Shown here in pieces: positions 34,570 to 47,624 of a DNA stretch of 64,000 nucleotides. This stretch comes from Magnolia sinica (lineage: Eukaryota; Streptophyta; Magnoliopsida; Magnoliales; Magnoliaceae). The first letter of the stretch is position 1. Every line of letters begins with the position of its first letter. The notes beneath the pieces were generated by a model. It was given only the letters and a program-made list of their open reading frames with translations, made no database searches and was not told the origin of the DNA. The position numbers were made by a program, and so were the translations under genes. Where the stretch lies: assembly GCF_029962835.1 (NCBI RefSeq), contig NC_080577.1, forward strand, positions 7,912,501 to 7,976,500. Reading direction: 5' to 3'.

Positions 34570-35775
34570 AGAGAAATGCTCCAATGCTCTCGCATCAGTT
34601 AACTTGGACAGTCCAATCCATTGATCTTAACTGTACACCAAGGTCAAAACACATTTCATGGGCTATCGTGCTAAAATCATAGCGATTGGATGATCCGATC
34701 CACCCTTGATTTGTTCTTATTTACAATACCCATCCTTTTTCCAATCCATAGATGGGATGGCTACGATTGCCTCACAAAAATGATTCTTTAGAATCATAAG
34801 CAATTTATTATGGGGAAAAATGGACCGACACGTAGAGGCAAGTCAAGTCAAGATTTGGCATGCCTCGATGCTCAATAAAGGATGAGAAACCCAACTCTCG
34901 GATTAAGGAGGAAGGTTGGGACGACTAAGGTTGGCACGACCTAGAATAGACTCCCAAAGGGATAACTTAAAGAGACTATTAGTACTCATTAAGTAGTTAA
35001 AGGCTATGAAAATTGGACATCATAAAGACATTTTTCCTAATTGAAAGGACAGATTAGTAGGCGGGGTGAGCTTATCCAACCTCATCCGAGAGCCAGACAA
35101 ATCCACATCGATCCCTAACGAGCATCCAACCATATCCAAGGTTGCAATTCGACTTTATCCGAGGGAGCGATTCAAAGTTCTCTCCATGGATTGTGGAGGT
35201 ATCCACAACTTGGGATCCCGAGCCCTCTACCAAGCATCGCAGGGAGAATTCCTAAATGTCAAGAGCCCACATACTTTCCAAATAAAAAGGTTTCCTCCAC
35301 ATTATGACCTCTCCTCAGCTATAATGAGGGCATCTCTTATTGAGAAAGTACACGTACACAGGACACATACATATATCATATTTACCCTTAAACCAATTCT
35401 ACTATCCCCAGATTTCCGACTTTGGCATCAGAGGATCCTCTACTTTAACTAGGGTCTCATTTATCTTCTTCCAGTGAAGATAGTTAAATGTCTAAATGAA
35501 TGAATCAAATTTTTGCATCAACATAATCCATAATGGCCCCTAACAAATCGACGGATCAAATTGTTGCTTAAGCCTATTTTTGTGAAAATGATATGCATCA
35601 TCCACATTTAAGGCCACTGTCAAATGGTTAATTTTTGTCGTATTACTCTGATGCTTTCGTGGTGGCCCAAGAAATGTGAGATTGACCTAACGATCAATCT
35701 AGATCAATGGATTGGACTGTTTAAGTATTCCAGTGAAAATAGTAGCACTGTAACTCCCAATGCTCTAAAAATCAC
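34570..35775. mobile_element. Inverted-repeat element (family 4) with nested LTR-like block
   Basis: The left end GAGAAATGCTCCAATGCTCT ... GACAGTCCAATCCATTGATC is answered by the right end GATCAATGGATTGGACTG ... CCCAATGCTCTAAAAATCAC, in inverted orientation. The compact relative at 39060-39417 is only 358 bp, so about 700 bp of extra sequence sits inside this copy. Confidence 0.6.
34815..35529 (+). mobile_element. Probable solo LTR (Ty3/Gypsy-like) inside a MITE
   Basis: Typical plant Gypsy LTR features are readable in order: a degenerate TATA region (CTCAGCTATAATGAGGGC) near 35315, GACTTTGGCATCAGAGGATC near 35420, and a terminal TTTTTGCATCAACA at 35511-35524. No internal coding part is attached. 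The left boundary and target duplication are not resolved. A 128-codon open frame at 35066-35452 lies within the LTR and is not a gene. Confidence 0.45.
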
Positions 35776-35789
35776 CAGTACAAGCTCTT

Positions 35790-38090
35790 CCTAAAATGAG
35801 ATATGATAGTTGTCTCTAATCCCGTGCTTTGATTGAGGTTTCGGCCGAGAGGATGCCTTTATTCTTTTCAAGATGCGGCTTCAGTGCTAGATCACCACCA
35901 TTTTTAATGGCAGTGATTTTCCCGCCATACACATCACATGCATTTACAGCAATCTTAACCATCCAAATCACAGGCCCCATTTTTTACATATCATCGCTCA
36001 AAAACCAAAGTGATCCAGCGATCCCCTCTGTTGATCTCGTGGTGTACAATAGGGGTGGACGGCTGTTCAAATTCAATGGGCTAAATCAGAAGGTTAGGAT
36101 CGTTTGATCAATATGATTATCAAGCTACTATCCATCAGCGACAGGGGTCATGGTCCAGATGGGTGTAGATATATTCCACGTGTGATTAGTCACCACCACC
36201 ATGAACATGGTGGTAAACTATCATGGTAATTGAGAGCCTTAAAAAGATAGAGGTACGATTGGACCCTCTGTGAAGTCATCCTTTTGATTTTCTTCCACCT
36301 TACAGCTACTCCGTGGAGTATAAAATTTGAGAAAAAGAGAGTATGCTGCGGTGGGGCGCTGGATAGAAGTTCGATGTATCTTTTTCCTCAAGGTGCATTT
36401 GGAAAACATATGATGATCCGACCGTTGATCTAGTGGGTCACCATGTGGATAAAATAGGCACCAAAATTTATAGTGATTGAACAACTCTAGCAATGCAACT
36501 TTCACAAGGTTTAATGGTTCAATTCTGACTTCGTTTTTCAACCGTTTATTTTACGGATACCATTTTATCACATGGCTAATGCAGTTCATTACCCTCCATT
36601 TTTTGCATATGTTCTATCAATAATTACTGTCTCTACACGTTTGAGGAGGCTGCCGCATAGAAACTGTATACAGCAAACGCCGGATAGAAATCTCGACATC
36701 CCTCCTTTTTACCCGCGCAGATCCGTTTACCTCTACAGCCGAAATTTGCGGCGGATGAACAGTCCGCATCCATTAAAAAAAAAGGAACGGCCCACATTCA
36801 ACAGGCGAAAATCACATCAACAGCGCGGTAAGATCGTTGATTATCACAACTTCTATGACATATGGCTGGCCCACCAAATCAATTGTCCTGATCATTCACA
36901 TGCGTGACGTGTAAGATAACCTTACCCAGAAAAGCACTTGGCTGTTTTGGTAGTACTTGAATGTGCATGCGAGCTTCGCATACAGGCTCCAAACGTACGT
37001 GCAACACGTGTGCATGACATCTTAACACGGGAAAGTGGTCCCTCTGAGAAATCATCAACACGAATATCATAGCCGTCAGCGGTCAGATTAGATGCACTGG
37101 CGTACCTCACCTGATAGACAGCCCTGATTCTTGTCATTCGGGTCCACATCTTTACGGTTAGGATGTCGAGCATACGTAACATGTTGGCAAGTGAAAAATA
37201 TTTAATTGTTTATCAGTACGTTTTTTATTCAAAGAAACGCTTGCACGTGACTTTTGTACGGATCTCTATTAGCAAAACCCAGGTTCTAAACTACCTATCC
37301 CTCGAAAAATCTCTTAATTGATTAGACGTTTAAAGTTATATTTTAGAAGACAGGGAAAGAAGTCATTTTCTTTAAACAAATCCATATTTTTTTAATAAAA
37401 TGCATTTCATTCAACAGGACTTCTCTTGCAGAAATTTAAAAATTAAAGATTGGCTGTTACCTGCCACTCTTAATCTAAGTAAAATGTGACAATTTTTAGT
37501 AGATGCAGATAACTTGAAAAGAATGTAGTGGGTAGAGACAAAAAACACTATTCCATTGCTAATGTGTAGAAATTGTCATTGTTTTAATTTTATATATTAC
37601 TGTGAAAATTGGAATATAATTACTTTCAATGTCTATACTTGAACTATAATTATTTTAAAGACCTATAATTAAAAAGTGTTCGTTCTTGAACCTGTAATTA
37701 ATTGTAATCATTAATAAAACTTATAATCAGATTTTAATTATTTTTGGCAGCTATACTTGGATCTTAATAGCTCTCGGGAGCCATTATTTTAATCTTTTAT
37801 AACAAACTGGCCTATGTATGCTAATATGCAATTTAAAAATAAATAAATAAATAAATAAGATGGAAATGTAATAAAGCCTAACTTTTTGCCATTTTCATTT
37901 TATTTTTTTTTCTTATATCAAAAATTTTACTAGGATTTTAATTATCAAGATCGAATATAAAACACAAACATTATTATATTACTTTTTTATGATTTTTGTT
38001 TTTTACTTATTGTTGTGTGAATACATAGGGCATAACTTTCACTGATATTGACTGAACAACTTCACGTGTATCACATCCACCTGTATTTGA
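35790..38090. other. Gene-less stretch
   Basis: The part 35790-37190 has balanced composition with several unsupported open frames of 60-110 codons; 37200-38040 is very AT-rich, with a (AAAT)n tract at 37838-37858. No domain or splice model was recognised. Confidence 0.4.
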
Positions 38091-38159
38091 AAAAGGGAAT
38101 CAAATGTTTGGCCTGTTCAACACGTGTGGGCTCCAACGTGGGAAACAATTTAGAAGTGA

Positions 38160-38745
38160 AATTCAAGTGATGAAAACGTCCATTATTGTGTGTACATTAT
38201 CAGAAATTTGATTCCCTGAAAATCAGGATACAACTCATGTGGGCCACCACAAGTGAATTTAAGAGTTTTAAGTATTTTACACTGTTTCCTATGATGTGGT
38301 CCACCTACGTCTTGGATTTGACCGATCTTTAGAATCCATGGTGAAAATGTGATAGCTCACCTGATGGATAGTGTGGATCTGATGCATGTTTGTCTAGCTT
38401 GTATTAGTTAGCACAAGTCGAGGACCTCCACATGCCCGTGCAAGTTAGTCCGTGTGAAATCCACTGCTTTCATCAACTTCACTGGCTCATGTTAGCATGA
38501 GAGCCCAAAAGTGAGTCAGATCCAAGACTTAAGTGGGCCACATCTTTGGGAAATAGTAGGGATGAAAGAAAGTAGTTTTTGAGAAAGTTTCAACGGCGTG
38601 TATTCAATTCAATTTATTTATTTATTAGGCCACTTTAAGCCTTGGATTTGATTTAATTTTTTAGGTAGAGAAATTAATGGACGGAGAGGGTTTCATGTAG
38701 ACATCACGGTGGGAGTACAAAGCTTTGGATCACGGAAATTCTGTG
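38160..38745. mobile_element. Foldback MITE fragments
   Basis: Two separate pieces: TGTTTCCTATGATGTGGTCC with ACGTCTTGGATTTGACC near 38285-38325, and ACTTAAGTGGGCCACATCTT ... TTAATGGACGGAGAGGGTTT ... CATCACGGTGGGAG at 38525-38715. Both are internal parts of the core with ends missing. Confidence 0.5.
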
Positions 38746-39059
38746 GAGCTCTCGTCCTCTTTTTCTAATTTATACTAAGATATTTCTCTAGATTGGTGTA
38801 AGTCTCTTTCGGCCAAGTGGGCCACGTGATCTTTCAATGAAGGGCAAAGGGCATGTACTCCTCGGACCATTGAAGTAAAATCCAACTCCTCTAGCTGTGT
38901 CAGTGTAAGACCCACTTGGTGAATTAGGGCCCACCATGGGTGGACCATCAATCCTAGCCGTTCCAAAATTGAACATGTTGACCATTCTGTGAATTCACCT
39001 GTTCATCCATCAAATGGCTAGGATCATTTATTCATGGTGGTGGGACCCACCTGGCCTCT

Positions 39060-39417
39060 TGATGCTCCAGTGCTCTGGTGTTCCTGGTTGCATCTGGACT
39101 GTCCATAGTTTTGAAACTATCTTTAATCCGAAGCCATCAATGGATCGGTTAGGATGGCCTAATAAAAGTAGCATATGGTGGGCAGTAGATTGATTAAATT
39201 GTTAATTGAACCCTTTTTTAAATGATCTTGACCGTTCATATTAAAGGTGAATCATCAAAGAATTATGATCGTCAGATTGTTATAACATTTGCATGGAGCA
39301 CATGAAAACCATGTTAGACCCAATGAATGGTCTAGATCAATCAATTAAATTTTATAATTGTCTCGATGCAACTACGAGCACTATAACTTACGGTGACCTG
39401 AGAGCACTGGAACATCT
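39060..39417. mobile_element. Short inverted-repeat MITE (family 4)
   Basis: A 358-bp element with ends TGATGCTCCAGTGCTCTGGT and CTGAGAGCACTGGAACATCT. The interior is AT-rich with no coding capacity. Related ends are seen at 18175 (in the X8 intron) and 34570. No clear target duplication. Confidence 0.65.
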
Positions 39418-39419
39418 CT

Positions 39420-39985
39420 TTTTTTTTTATTCTTCTTCTTCAAGAGTTGGAAAATGTAAAAGAGGAATGCAACCCAAAAAAGCCAAAGAGGAATATGTGG
39501 AAGATGTGCCTGGGAAGCTTTGTCACGTATGGAAAGTCTATCCTCGCATGGCACATAAAGATGGGGTCACGTTGCATTAAGTTCGTCAATATATGTACGT
39601 ATTAAAAAACCATGTGGTAAAGTGCCCTGTCTCATGTGGTGGTAGCACATGTTTACCTTTTTCCACCGCATTATTCTTTTGAAATGGAAATACCACGAGA
39701 ATATTGTTTTATTTATTCCCATGAAATGTTACCCCACCGTTCATATTGGTCCGCCAAATGGACCAAAAACTCGCAGTAACCATTCCGTCGGTTATTTTTG
39801 CTTGTGGGTAGGGGCGTACATCGAACCGAACCGGGTCAAGCAGCTCAACTCTAACTTGGCTTGGCTTGGTTCTCGAGCTTGATTGACCAGCTCAGCTCGG
39901 TTCGGTCAACAACTCGGGCGAACTCAACCAAGTTCAAGCTCAAATAGAGTTGAGTACACCATTGAGGCATTTTTCCCGTACACCT
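39420..39985. other. Gene-less stretch
   Basis: The part 39420-39800 has an open frame of 95 codons without motifs. The part 39810-39965 is low-complexity text (CCGAACCGGGTCAAG, GCTCAGCTCGGTTCGG) of the type seen at 10.3 and 34.2 kb. Confidence 0.35.
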
Positions 39986-39989
39986 TAAG

Positions 39990-40395
39990 GGCCTGTTTGG
40001 TTTTCTAGTGCACCAGTAAATACCAGATAAAAGAGTAATAATTATTTTCCATGTATTCAGGGCATACTTGATTTGACCACTTATTTTTTTATCCATAAAT
40101 TGAAAATATTACAAAATATATATAGGTCTCACTGTGATGCATTTCACTTATCCACACCGTTCATCTATTATGTCATTTGAATTTATAGTATGAGCAAAAA
40201 AATGAGGTATATCCAAAACTCAAGTAGACCACACCATGCGAAAAAGGAAATCGAATACTTACCGTTAAAAACTGTATGAGGCCACTGTTTCTTTTGGTGT
40301 GTTCATTTTTTATCTCATGCTTCAATATATTGTAGTAAAATAGATGGACGGAACAGATATATCATATACATTATAGTTCTCTTCCTATTGCATGG
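39990..40395 (+). mobile_element. Foldback MITE with GGGCCTGTTTGGTT end, truncated
   Basis: It begins GGGCCTGTTTGGTTTTCTAG, then an arm with TAATAATTATTTTCC as in the copy at 3720-4413, then the common core (CACTGTGATGCATTTCACTT ... AATAGATGGACGGAACAGAT). The spacer and the right arm are mostly missing. This is a second copy of the core in the alternative terminal setting. Confidence 0.65.
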
Positions 40396-41545
40396 GACAT
40401 CTAACACAAATTGGCGTTTGTACGGTGATTCTCTCGTTTAGCCTCAATTTCCGTCTGATTGACTTCACGTGGCCCCCACATCTAACCAGAATATTGAGGA
40501 ATAAAAAATTGGCATTTCATTTACCTCAAAAGCACGAATTCGCTCCCACGTACTCTCTTTACTAATCAGATTTTCATTGGGAAAATGTCCTGTATCCCGT
40601 GGCTCCACCCCAAATTGTGTTCTCTAATTTTGGAATTTTGGTAGGACGTAGCCCCATTCATGATGGTTGATGGACAACGGACAATCACTTGCTTCCAATG
40701 GACGGTAGAATGAAAGGTGTCATTATATGCGCACGTGATTCACAGCGAATGCTTTGTGTCATCTTATATTTGTTCCAACTCCTTTTTGGGAGGCAGCTGG
40801 GCCCACATAATATCATGTTGTAACACTCAATAGAAGTAATCCACACACTGTGGTAGATGATCCTCTAATCAGCCTGATTGGATGATCAGAACCATCTGAT
40901 TAAGGGCCCACAAAATGGACGCTGAGGCAATTCTTATTCTTACTATGCATTTGCATGCCCTTAATCCGAGTCGTTTGATTGATAGGTCATGTTGATCTTG
41001 GGATCATGACTAATCTGCAGTGGATCCTACCCATCCAACGGTCACAAATTATCATAGGTGGGCCAACAAGGCCCTCATAGGGATCAGCACCGGAATAACC
41101 CATCCACCATTCCTGACGGACCATTATTCATTACATGAATGTCCGAGATAGGAACTTTGCGAAGTGTCTCCAAGCCTTGTGTTTGGAATAGTGGGCCCGC
41201 ATGATGGAATTCCAGGATTCCCTTCGTAGTCATACGAACCATGCATCCTGCCGGATCCACCGTTCCTTCGCCGCTAACCAAAAATTGCCTTCAGCAAAAA
41301 ATCTTATCCATCTAAGAAAATGAGCTTTTTCTCATCAAATGTGAACTGTATTTAATTTTCATCCATCACTTAAACGGTTTGGATGGCCCAGACAACACTA
41401 CTTTACATGCAACCTACTGAATGAACGGTTCGGATCTTGTCCATTTGTACCATCTGTACGGTAACGACATAAGGTACCACTGGAACAACTCATGATTATA
41501 AAACTTTTAAGTTGTTGATTGGATATGCTGGTCGAATAAGGGCAG
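40396..41545. other. Gene-less stretch
   Basis: Mixed composition, with MITE-like scraps (ATAGGTGGGCCAACAAGG at 41054) but no paired ends. No gene is recognised. Confidence 0.35.
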
Positions 41546-41549
41546 CTTG

Positions 41550-41805
41550 GATACCGTCTAATAAGTTACTTTTTCTACTTACAGCAGCGAATAGGTAACT
41601 TATTTCAAATAAATAAGTTTAGTTTATCGTTATTTATAAATAATTTTTTTACTTAAAAGTATTTAATCTTTTTAATTAATTTTTTTAATTTTTATACTTT
41701 TCATAAATTACTGGTAAGATAAAAGAGAGGAGAAGGTAATAAGTAGATTGTTTATTACCTGCACTTATCTTCTTAATATTTTTATTTTGAATTCTTATCC
41801 TTACC
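41550..41805. mobile_element. AT-rich MITE-like block
   Basis: ATAAGTTACTTTTTCTACTT near 41561 is loosely mirrored by AAGTAGATTGTTTATTACCT near 41742. The interior is T/A-rich. The right end abuts the SINE-like sequence. Assignment is tentative. Confidence 0.35.
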
Positions 41806-41807
41806 TG

Positions 41808-41965
41808 AGTAGTAGATTCATAGGAATTTCAACACAATGGGTTGGATTCAATACCCATGAGTGGTGAAATCCCACTAAGTGTGGGTGTGTGTGTGTGTGC
41901 TGTGAAATCTCACTACTGGGTGGCCGTGGGCGTGCATGTGTGGGATGTGTGTATTAAAAAAAAAG
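41808..41965 (+). mobile_element. SINE-like 3' part
   Basis: TAGTAGATTCATAGGAATTT, GGGTTGGATTCAATACCCAT (B-box-like region), GTGGTGAAATCCCACTAAGT, a GT microsatellite, then TGTGTATTAAAAAAAAAGG. It matches the copy at 14925-15034, with an extra duplicated GTGAAATC unit. Confidence 0.5.
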
Positions 41966-41969
41966 GTTG

Positions 41970-44594
41970 GGAGTTTCAAATCCACTCGAAGAGCTGTAAC
42001 ATGTGCCACCGTACCACTATTCTATTGGGCACATGGCTCACTAATAATATCCAAAAATAATTAGATTATCAATGGCATCACTATTAATTACTTTAATATA
42101 ATGATCAGCACCACCGCACAAACATTGTCTATGTATATCAACGGTTAAAATTGTTGGTTAGTCACTTGGACATGATCTTGTGCTTGTGGCCCATCCGAGA
42201 CTTGGAATTTCATTAATTTCGGGCAAGGAATATACTATAGTTGGCTTATTACAACTATTGTGTCAAACACGTCATATGTCACTAATTAGAGCTATCACCA
42301 AAAATCCTCAAAAACTTTTGGATTACAGTTAATTCCCAATCCAAGATGCCAAACACAATAGGTGGATTTTAAATCCAGGGGGTTTCAGATCCTGGGGTTT
42401 CAAAAACACACTCCCCATACAAGCCCTTGCAAGGCAGCCAAACGATCCACCGTGTATTAAAATTATTATAAATGTACAAATGGCGTATCCACGGAATCTA
42501 AACTACCTCGTTTTTTAATTGCAAACCACTCAACCTACTATAATTCTTCTTGTCAAACATCACATCTGCATTCATTTGGGCCATAATCCACGGATCTCAT
42601 TGTGTTTTTTTCTAATCAATGCATTAATATTTTATTAGCATTTGATTTTAAAATAAAATGGTGGTTATGTTACAATGATTAAACTTCGTTTTTTTTTTTG
42701 GGCACGAAATCCCAAGAAAGGAAATTTGTTACTCTGGCATTGAATGATCGTCTAATGTACACATGGCATTCATGTATCCCGATTCAGGCCGTCCATATCC
42801 TGGAACTACATAGATGGGGCCAAATCAACGAATGAATTTCAAAGAATAAGAGGACCGTCCAATTCGTACGGTTATAAGGCTCTGTCCCATCTGTAGTGGG
42901 TCTTACAATTTGGACGGTTCTGATTGAGGTGGACATACACAGCAGATAATGTGACTGCGTGGCTGTGCACAGATGATCATGCTTCATCAAATAACTCCAA
43001 TTCTAATATATCCACAACAGATAACGTGTTATACGTTGTATGTGAACTTTCATACACAACGCTTCTTTCCGAAAGGTGCGACTTGCATGGAGCATCGGAG
43101 AACTTTTTAAGTACAACGCTTTCTTGCCCACAACACGCGAGAAGTAGAAAATCTGAGCCGTCTAAAAGTAGACCTCACAATTACGTTTACCACGACAGTC
43201 CATGGTCTCCATGTATCACCTACTCACTCAACATACGTCGTGCGCTCATGTCTCTCCCTGGAATCCTCTTTTCTACTTCTTTTGGAATTAAATAAATTGA
43301 AATTTTTATTTTAAATTAATTTCAACCGTATAAAGAAGGTATACAGGATAAGATGAGAGTACCTCTACCTCAACCCACCTTAACTATAAAATCAGATGGT
43401 TGATGAAATACTTTCTCCTTATGTAATTAGGTGGACCTTTGGCTGCTTAAGGTTTACTTTTTTTACTTTTACAAGAATCCCAAGATAAGATAAAATGTTG
43501 GATCTTTGACATACATATTTCAATTAGCTTTTAGAAATAATAAATTTTCTTTTTTTATTATCAGTATCGGATGTCTAACATATATACATGATGCTTTTTT
43601 ATTACCAACACATCATCACTATAGATTATGTGTACAACACTTTATTATATACACTTGTCTAATTGTAAGGTGGCTGGTGGCAGTGGGCACAGTAAAACCT
43701 AAAATAAGGTCCCGGTGAGCTTAGTTCAACAAGCCCAAGTCCAGGGTTAAAAAAAATGTTGGTGGGCCCTCCCAACTCAATCTGGAAATTGGTCAAAGCT
43801 CTGCCTTTTAAGGTGAACATTTTCAATCCATTCCTTGATCAGGTGGGCCACATGTGCACAATGGTAATATATATTGAAAAGAAAATTGATCAAATAACTA
43901 TTTCCCACTCCTAATGCTTACCTTGATAAGGTGGACTGCAAAAATAACTGAGCATTAGAAAATGAAACCAAAGCCACACATGTAAGTTGCTTGCTTGCCT
44001 AAACAATAACCGGTGTATTATTAGAATAAACCACGTGTGAATGAAGTGGGGTCGGCGGATGTAAGCCGGGCCATGGACCAAGCTAACAGGTCCGACCCAA
44101 GTCCAAAGCCAGCGAGGTTGGTTGGCCTGCCCGGTCATTGCCACTTCCGTGTTAGTTTTGCACCATTTAAGAAAATGATGGTGGCGCTTCAAATGTACCC
44201 ACACCATAGTTTATCACGCCATCCAAATCGCTGACGCAGCTATGGATGGAGCATAATTTAGACGTTGCACTAAAGAGATGATATTAACCATCAGATTTAT
44301 TATTATTATTTTTTAATGCTTGATATTTTACATTTAACCGTTGGATTGTTAGCCATTAATCCGATGGTTAGGATTTCTTGATCGGTATGGTTTTAAGAAA
44401 TATGTCCCGTCCTCAATAAGACCCACCGCTTGGATGGTCTGACGGGATTCAATCAATGCTCGGCCTGAGAAAGTTGAGTCATCACTAGTTTTAGGATGGG
44501 TCGCAAACTAACATAGGAGTATAAAATAGCAATATTTAATTTTAGGAATTAAGTAAATGGTTTATTTAAATTAAGTATTAAATCTAATGTGCTT
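41970..44594. other. Gene-less stretch before tRNA-Ile
   Basis: AT-rich with many short unsupported open frames. The longest (42924-43295, 123 codons) has no domain or compositional sign of coding. Scraps such as GATCAGGTGGGCCACATG (43839) are MITE-like. Confidence 0.4.
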
Positions 44595-44668
44595 GGTCCC
44601 GTAGCTCAGTTGGTTAGAGCGTTGGTCTTATGAGCCGAAGGTCGCGGGTTCGAGCCCCGCCGGGACCA
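44595..44668 (+). tRNA. tRNA-Ile (anticodon UAU)
   Basis: A 74-nt cloverleaf without an intron: acceptor GGTCCCG/CGGGACC plus discriminator A; A box TAGCTCAGTTGG; D stem GCTC/GAGC; anticodon stem TTGGT/GCCGA around loop CTTATGA, giving TAT, which reads AUA; T arm GCGGG-TTCGAGC-CCCGC with the B box GGTTCGAGCCC. A T7 tract about 20 bp downstream (44687-44693) can terminate polymerase III. It stands alone with no flanking duplication seen. Confidence 0.94.
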
Positions 44669-44679
44669 TTACTTTGAAT

Positions 44680-46228
44680 CTTTAATTTTTTTAAAAAAGA
44701 AATTTATTCTCTATAATTCCTATAGTTTTTTTTTTTTCTTCTCTCTAATTCCTGAAGTTTTTTTTTTTTTTTTTTTTTTTTCCATTTAATACTCTTATAA
44801 TATCTATGGTTGCCTTTCATTTATCGACTCATGGTTGCCTTTCATTTACAGACTCATGCATGCATTTACAGCTGTTTTTATTTTATTTTTCTATAATTTC
44901 TATAGATAATTTTTATTTTATTTTGATTTAATTTCTATATTTGCCTTTCACTATATATATATACTTTTATGTACTTTTATTTCTAGATATTTAATCATTC
45001 AGTTTTTTTTAATTTTGCTTTATTCGTTTATTTTTTATTTTGTTTTACAGGAGCTGCCAATCATTCAATTTGTTGGACCACCTAATGATCTATTATATTC
45101 TTTTCTTTATTTATTATTTCCAATCATTCTTTTCCTAATTTACTGTTTTAGAACTTGGTTATAAGTTCTATAATGATTTCTTTTGCACAAGTACAATCCA
45201 CGGTCAGTTATGAGATTTTGTCTGATGAAACATACCAGTGTCTGCTATCAATACTGCTACCTCTATTAATAACTTTGATTTTTTTTAATAATTTTTTTTT
45301 TTTTTTTATAACTTCTTTTATGTCCTAGCAGAGCACATGATTTAAGACTAGCCCGAGTTTATTGTAACTTGTCCAAAGTCTACTTGGATTTAATACAATC
45401 TTGGTTAAAATATGTAGTCCTGTGTTTGATTGAATAGTGAATGGAGGGATGCGTGCGCATTTGAGGCTTATTAAAGGACAACAAAGTCTTTGTACGTACA
45501 TGCTTTGATATTCTTTTAAGGCAAAAAAAATATATTAAAAAAATCATTTTTCACATAATTTACTGATTTTAATAAGATTTATCGCGTGTGAATAGCAACT
45601 TCATATATAAATAATTTGTGAGTTGGCCAATACAATTTATTTACATATAAATAGATTATAACTTAGAAGCCAAGAAGAATAACACATAATTAGTTTACAT
45701 TTGTAATTATTTTTCAGATATAAAGTGTTCACAACTTAAAGCTTCGTAGGCATCTAAACAACATTAAGATATTCGGAAATAATTCAATTGAGAATATATT
45801 TTTTTCTTATAAATGGTTTGGAACATTGGAATATGACTCAGCTTCAAATGCTAAAGTCCCAAGGCATTATATATTTCATCAAGGATGTATTGTGTAAAAA
45901 TCTTTTTTCCTATGAATGTTTTTGTTTGTTTTTCTAATCTCCCAGTTCTTTTATTAATTATTTTACAAATAGAATGCATGATCAACTATCAAGATATGTG
46001 CACTTCATTATTGTAACCACTCTCTTATTTTAACTTTTATTTTTACAATTTTTATGCTTCAATAAGCGTTAACCACTAGTTGGAAACCCTTTATCTACTG
46101 ATACGTGCTCTAAGAGTGCATAAGTCAAAAATTACACTAGTGAGGTAATCTGAGCTACTGATTAGAGGAGTATGGTCTAGGAAATAAGTCCACCAAACGG
46201 CTCACGTTGAACATGTAGAGTTCATCTG
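44680..46228. other. Gene-less, very T-rich stretch
   Basis: Long T tracts (44726-44737, 44759-44780, 45294-45308) and a twofold repeat of CATGGTTGCCTTTCATTTA near 44807-44850. No gene is recognised. Confidence 0.45.
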
Positions 46229-46726
46229 GGAAATCGGATTGCATACTGAGTTACGCAGTACACTTTTATTTTACTAGTAAACTCTGTTGGGTGTACCATA
46301 AATGTATGTTGGTTATCCACCCTTAGCAGCTCATTTTAATGGTAGAGCCCAAAAATTGAAGTATTACCAAAGCTTAAGTGGACCACACCATAGGACAAAA
46401 TGAGAATAATAACTTCCACCATTAAAACTTTTCTAATGCTGACAGTGATGTTTGTTTGTCATCAAAGGAGTTCATAAGATCACATGGACACAGAGGAAAG
46501 GAAAACACAAATATTGATCCAAGACTTTTTAAAAAAATTTAACAGTAGAATTTCAATTCACACTTTTTCCCCATGGGAAGGTAGACTTGAGATTTGATAT
46601 ATTTCATCTTTGACCTCAGCCCCCAAATTACCTGTTAAAATGGATGGACAAGGTGGATAAAATGTGTAAATCATGGTGGACCGATGGAGTTCACTCAGTA
46701 CGCTAATCAGTACTCAGTCCACTTCC
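46229..46726 (-). mobile_element. Foldback MITE, CTGAGTAA-arm subfamily
   Basis: Left tip GGAAATCGGATTGCATACTG (the best-preserved tip in the window), right tip CAGTACTCAGTCCACTTCC. The core is present on both sides (GGGTGTACCATAAATGTATG; AATGGATGGACAAGGTGGAT), with the spacer reversed (GTGATGTTTGTTTGTCATC). Flanking 9-mers do not match. Confidence 0.82.
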
Positions 46727-47112
46727 ATCATTGAGCTCTGACTGTTGATGTAATACTTTTTTGAATCTGTATTCTGTTTATTTCGATCTAATCGGGACAT
46801 ATCATCACGTCTGCATTTAATGGAGCAGAAGCCGGATTCTGCCCTCTTTATTTTCTTGGGAAGGTCTTTTTTCTTTTATTTAGGTCGCGATTTTTTGTGT
46901 AGAACGGATTCCATTCTGGAGTTGTTGAGAAGTCTGGATCACGGCATGTATGAGTTGGGGCCAGGGTGGATGATAAGACCATTGACCTCTTCCGCCAAAA
47001 CCACGTTCATTGATTGAGACAGATGATCTGAGCCGTGGATATACTACACATACACACATACATCAAGGTGGACCCACGTTCAGGGCCGTTCCTAATCCGC
47101 TCCTCATAAAAT

Positions 47113-47300
47113 GAGTTCCTTTTGCCTTTTTCGCGACTCAGATCGGGCGAGTTTCACCATCCACTGGGGCCCACATGCGGAGATTAAACAGGTTATTTGA
47201 GAGTGACCAGACGCTGAGATTCCCTGGAAATAGGTGATTACCGGGATCTCAAATTAATCCACTGGGGCCCACCGCAATTGCCAAAGATGGCCTTCGAAAA
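47113..47300. mobile_element. Family 2 MITE, left part
   Basis: GAGTTCCTTTTGCCTTTTTC, then GCGACTCAGATCGGGCGAG and CCATCCACTGGGGCCCACAT, matching (inverted) the right part of the copy at 49405-49755 and the tip of 61940-62270. The right end is not identified. Confidence 0.5.
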
Positions 47301-47355
47301 CCATTCCGTTGATTGGTTAAAGAGGTTATATGATACGGAGTCTGTGTATGAAGAT

Positions 47356-47579
47356 TGATACTCGGTCACTCAGAAATTTTACACCTAGTATATGTTAACT
47401 CTAATTACAAACAGAAGATCACATTGGTTGAAAAATCCTAACCGTTGATAATAAAATATACTAGATCTTTGGTACCATAAATTGAACGGTTTAATTTGAC
47501 TACTTATATTCCACTTACCCAATTTCTAATTATTTTCTGAAGGCTTGTGTATCATACATCACGGTCTGCCAGAGTATCA
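47356..47579. mobile_element. Family 3 inverted-repeat MITE
   Basis: It starts TGATACTCGGTCACTCAG and ends CACGGTCTGCCAGAGTATCA, an inverted pair like that of 61498-61875. The 224-bp interior has TCCTAACCGTTGATAATAAA. No coding sequence. Confidence 0.55.
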
Positions 47580-47624
47580 AGGTCATTCTCTTAGTAAAAT
47601 AGCTACGGTGGAGAGCCCAAATAA

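Noticed and set aside
35066-35452. A 128-codon plus-strand open frame.
   Set aside because: It falls inside an LTR-like block with a TATA region and a typical LTR end, so it is non-coding LTR sequence.
42924-43295. A 123-codon plus-strand open frame.
   Set aside because: Composition, lack of any motif and absence of splice or promoter context give no support for a gene.
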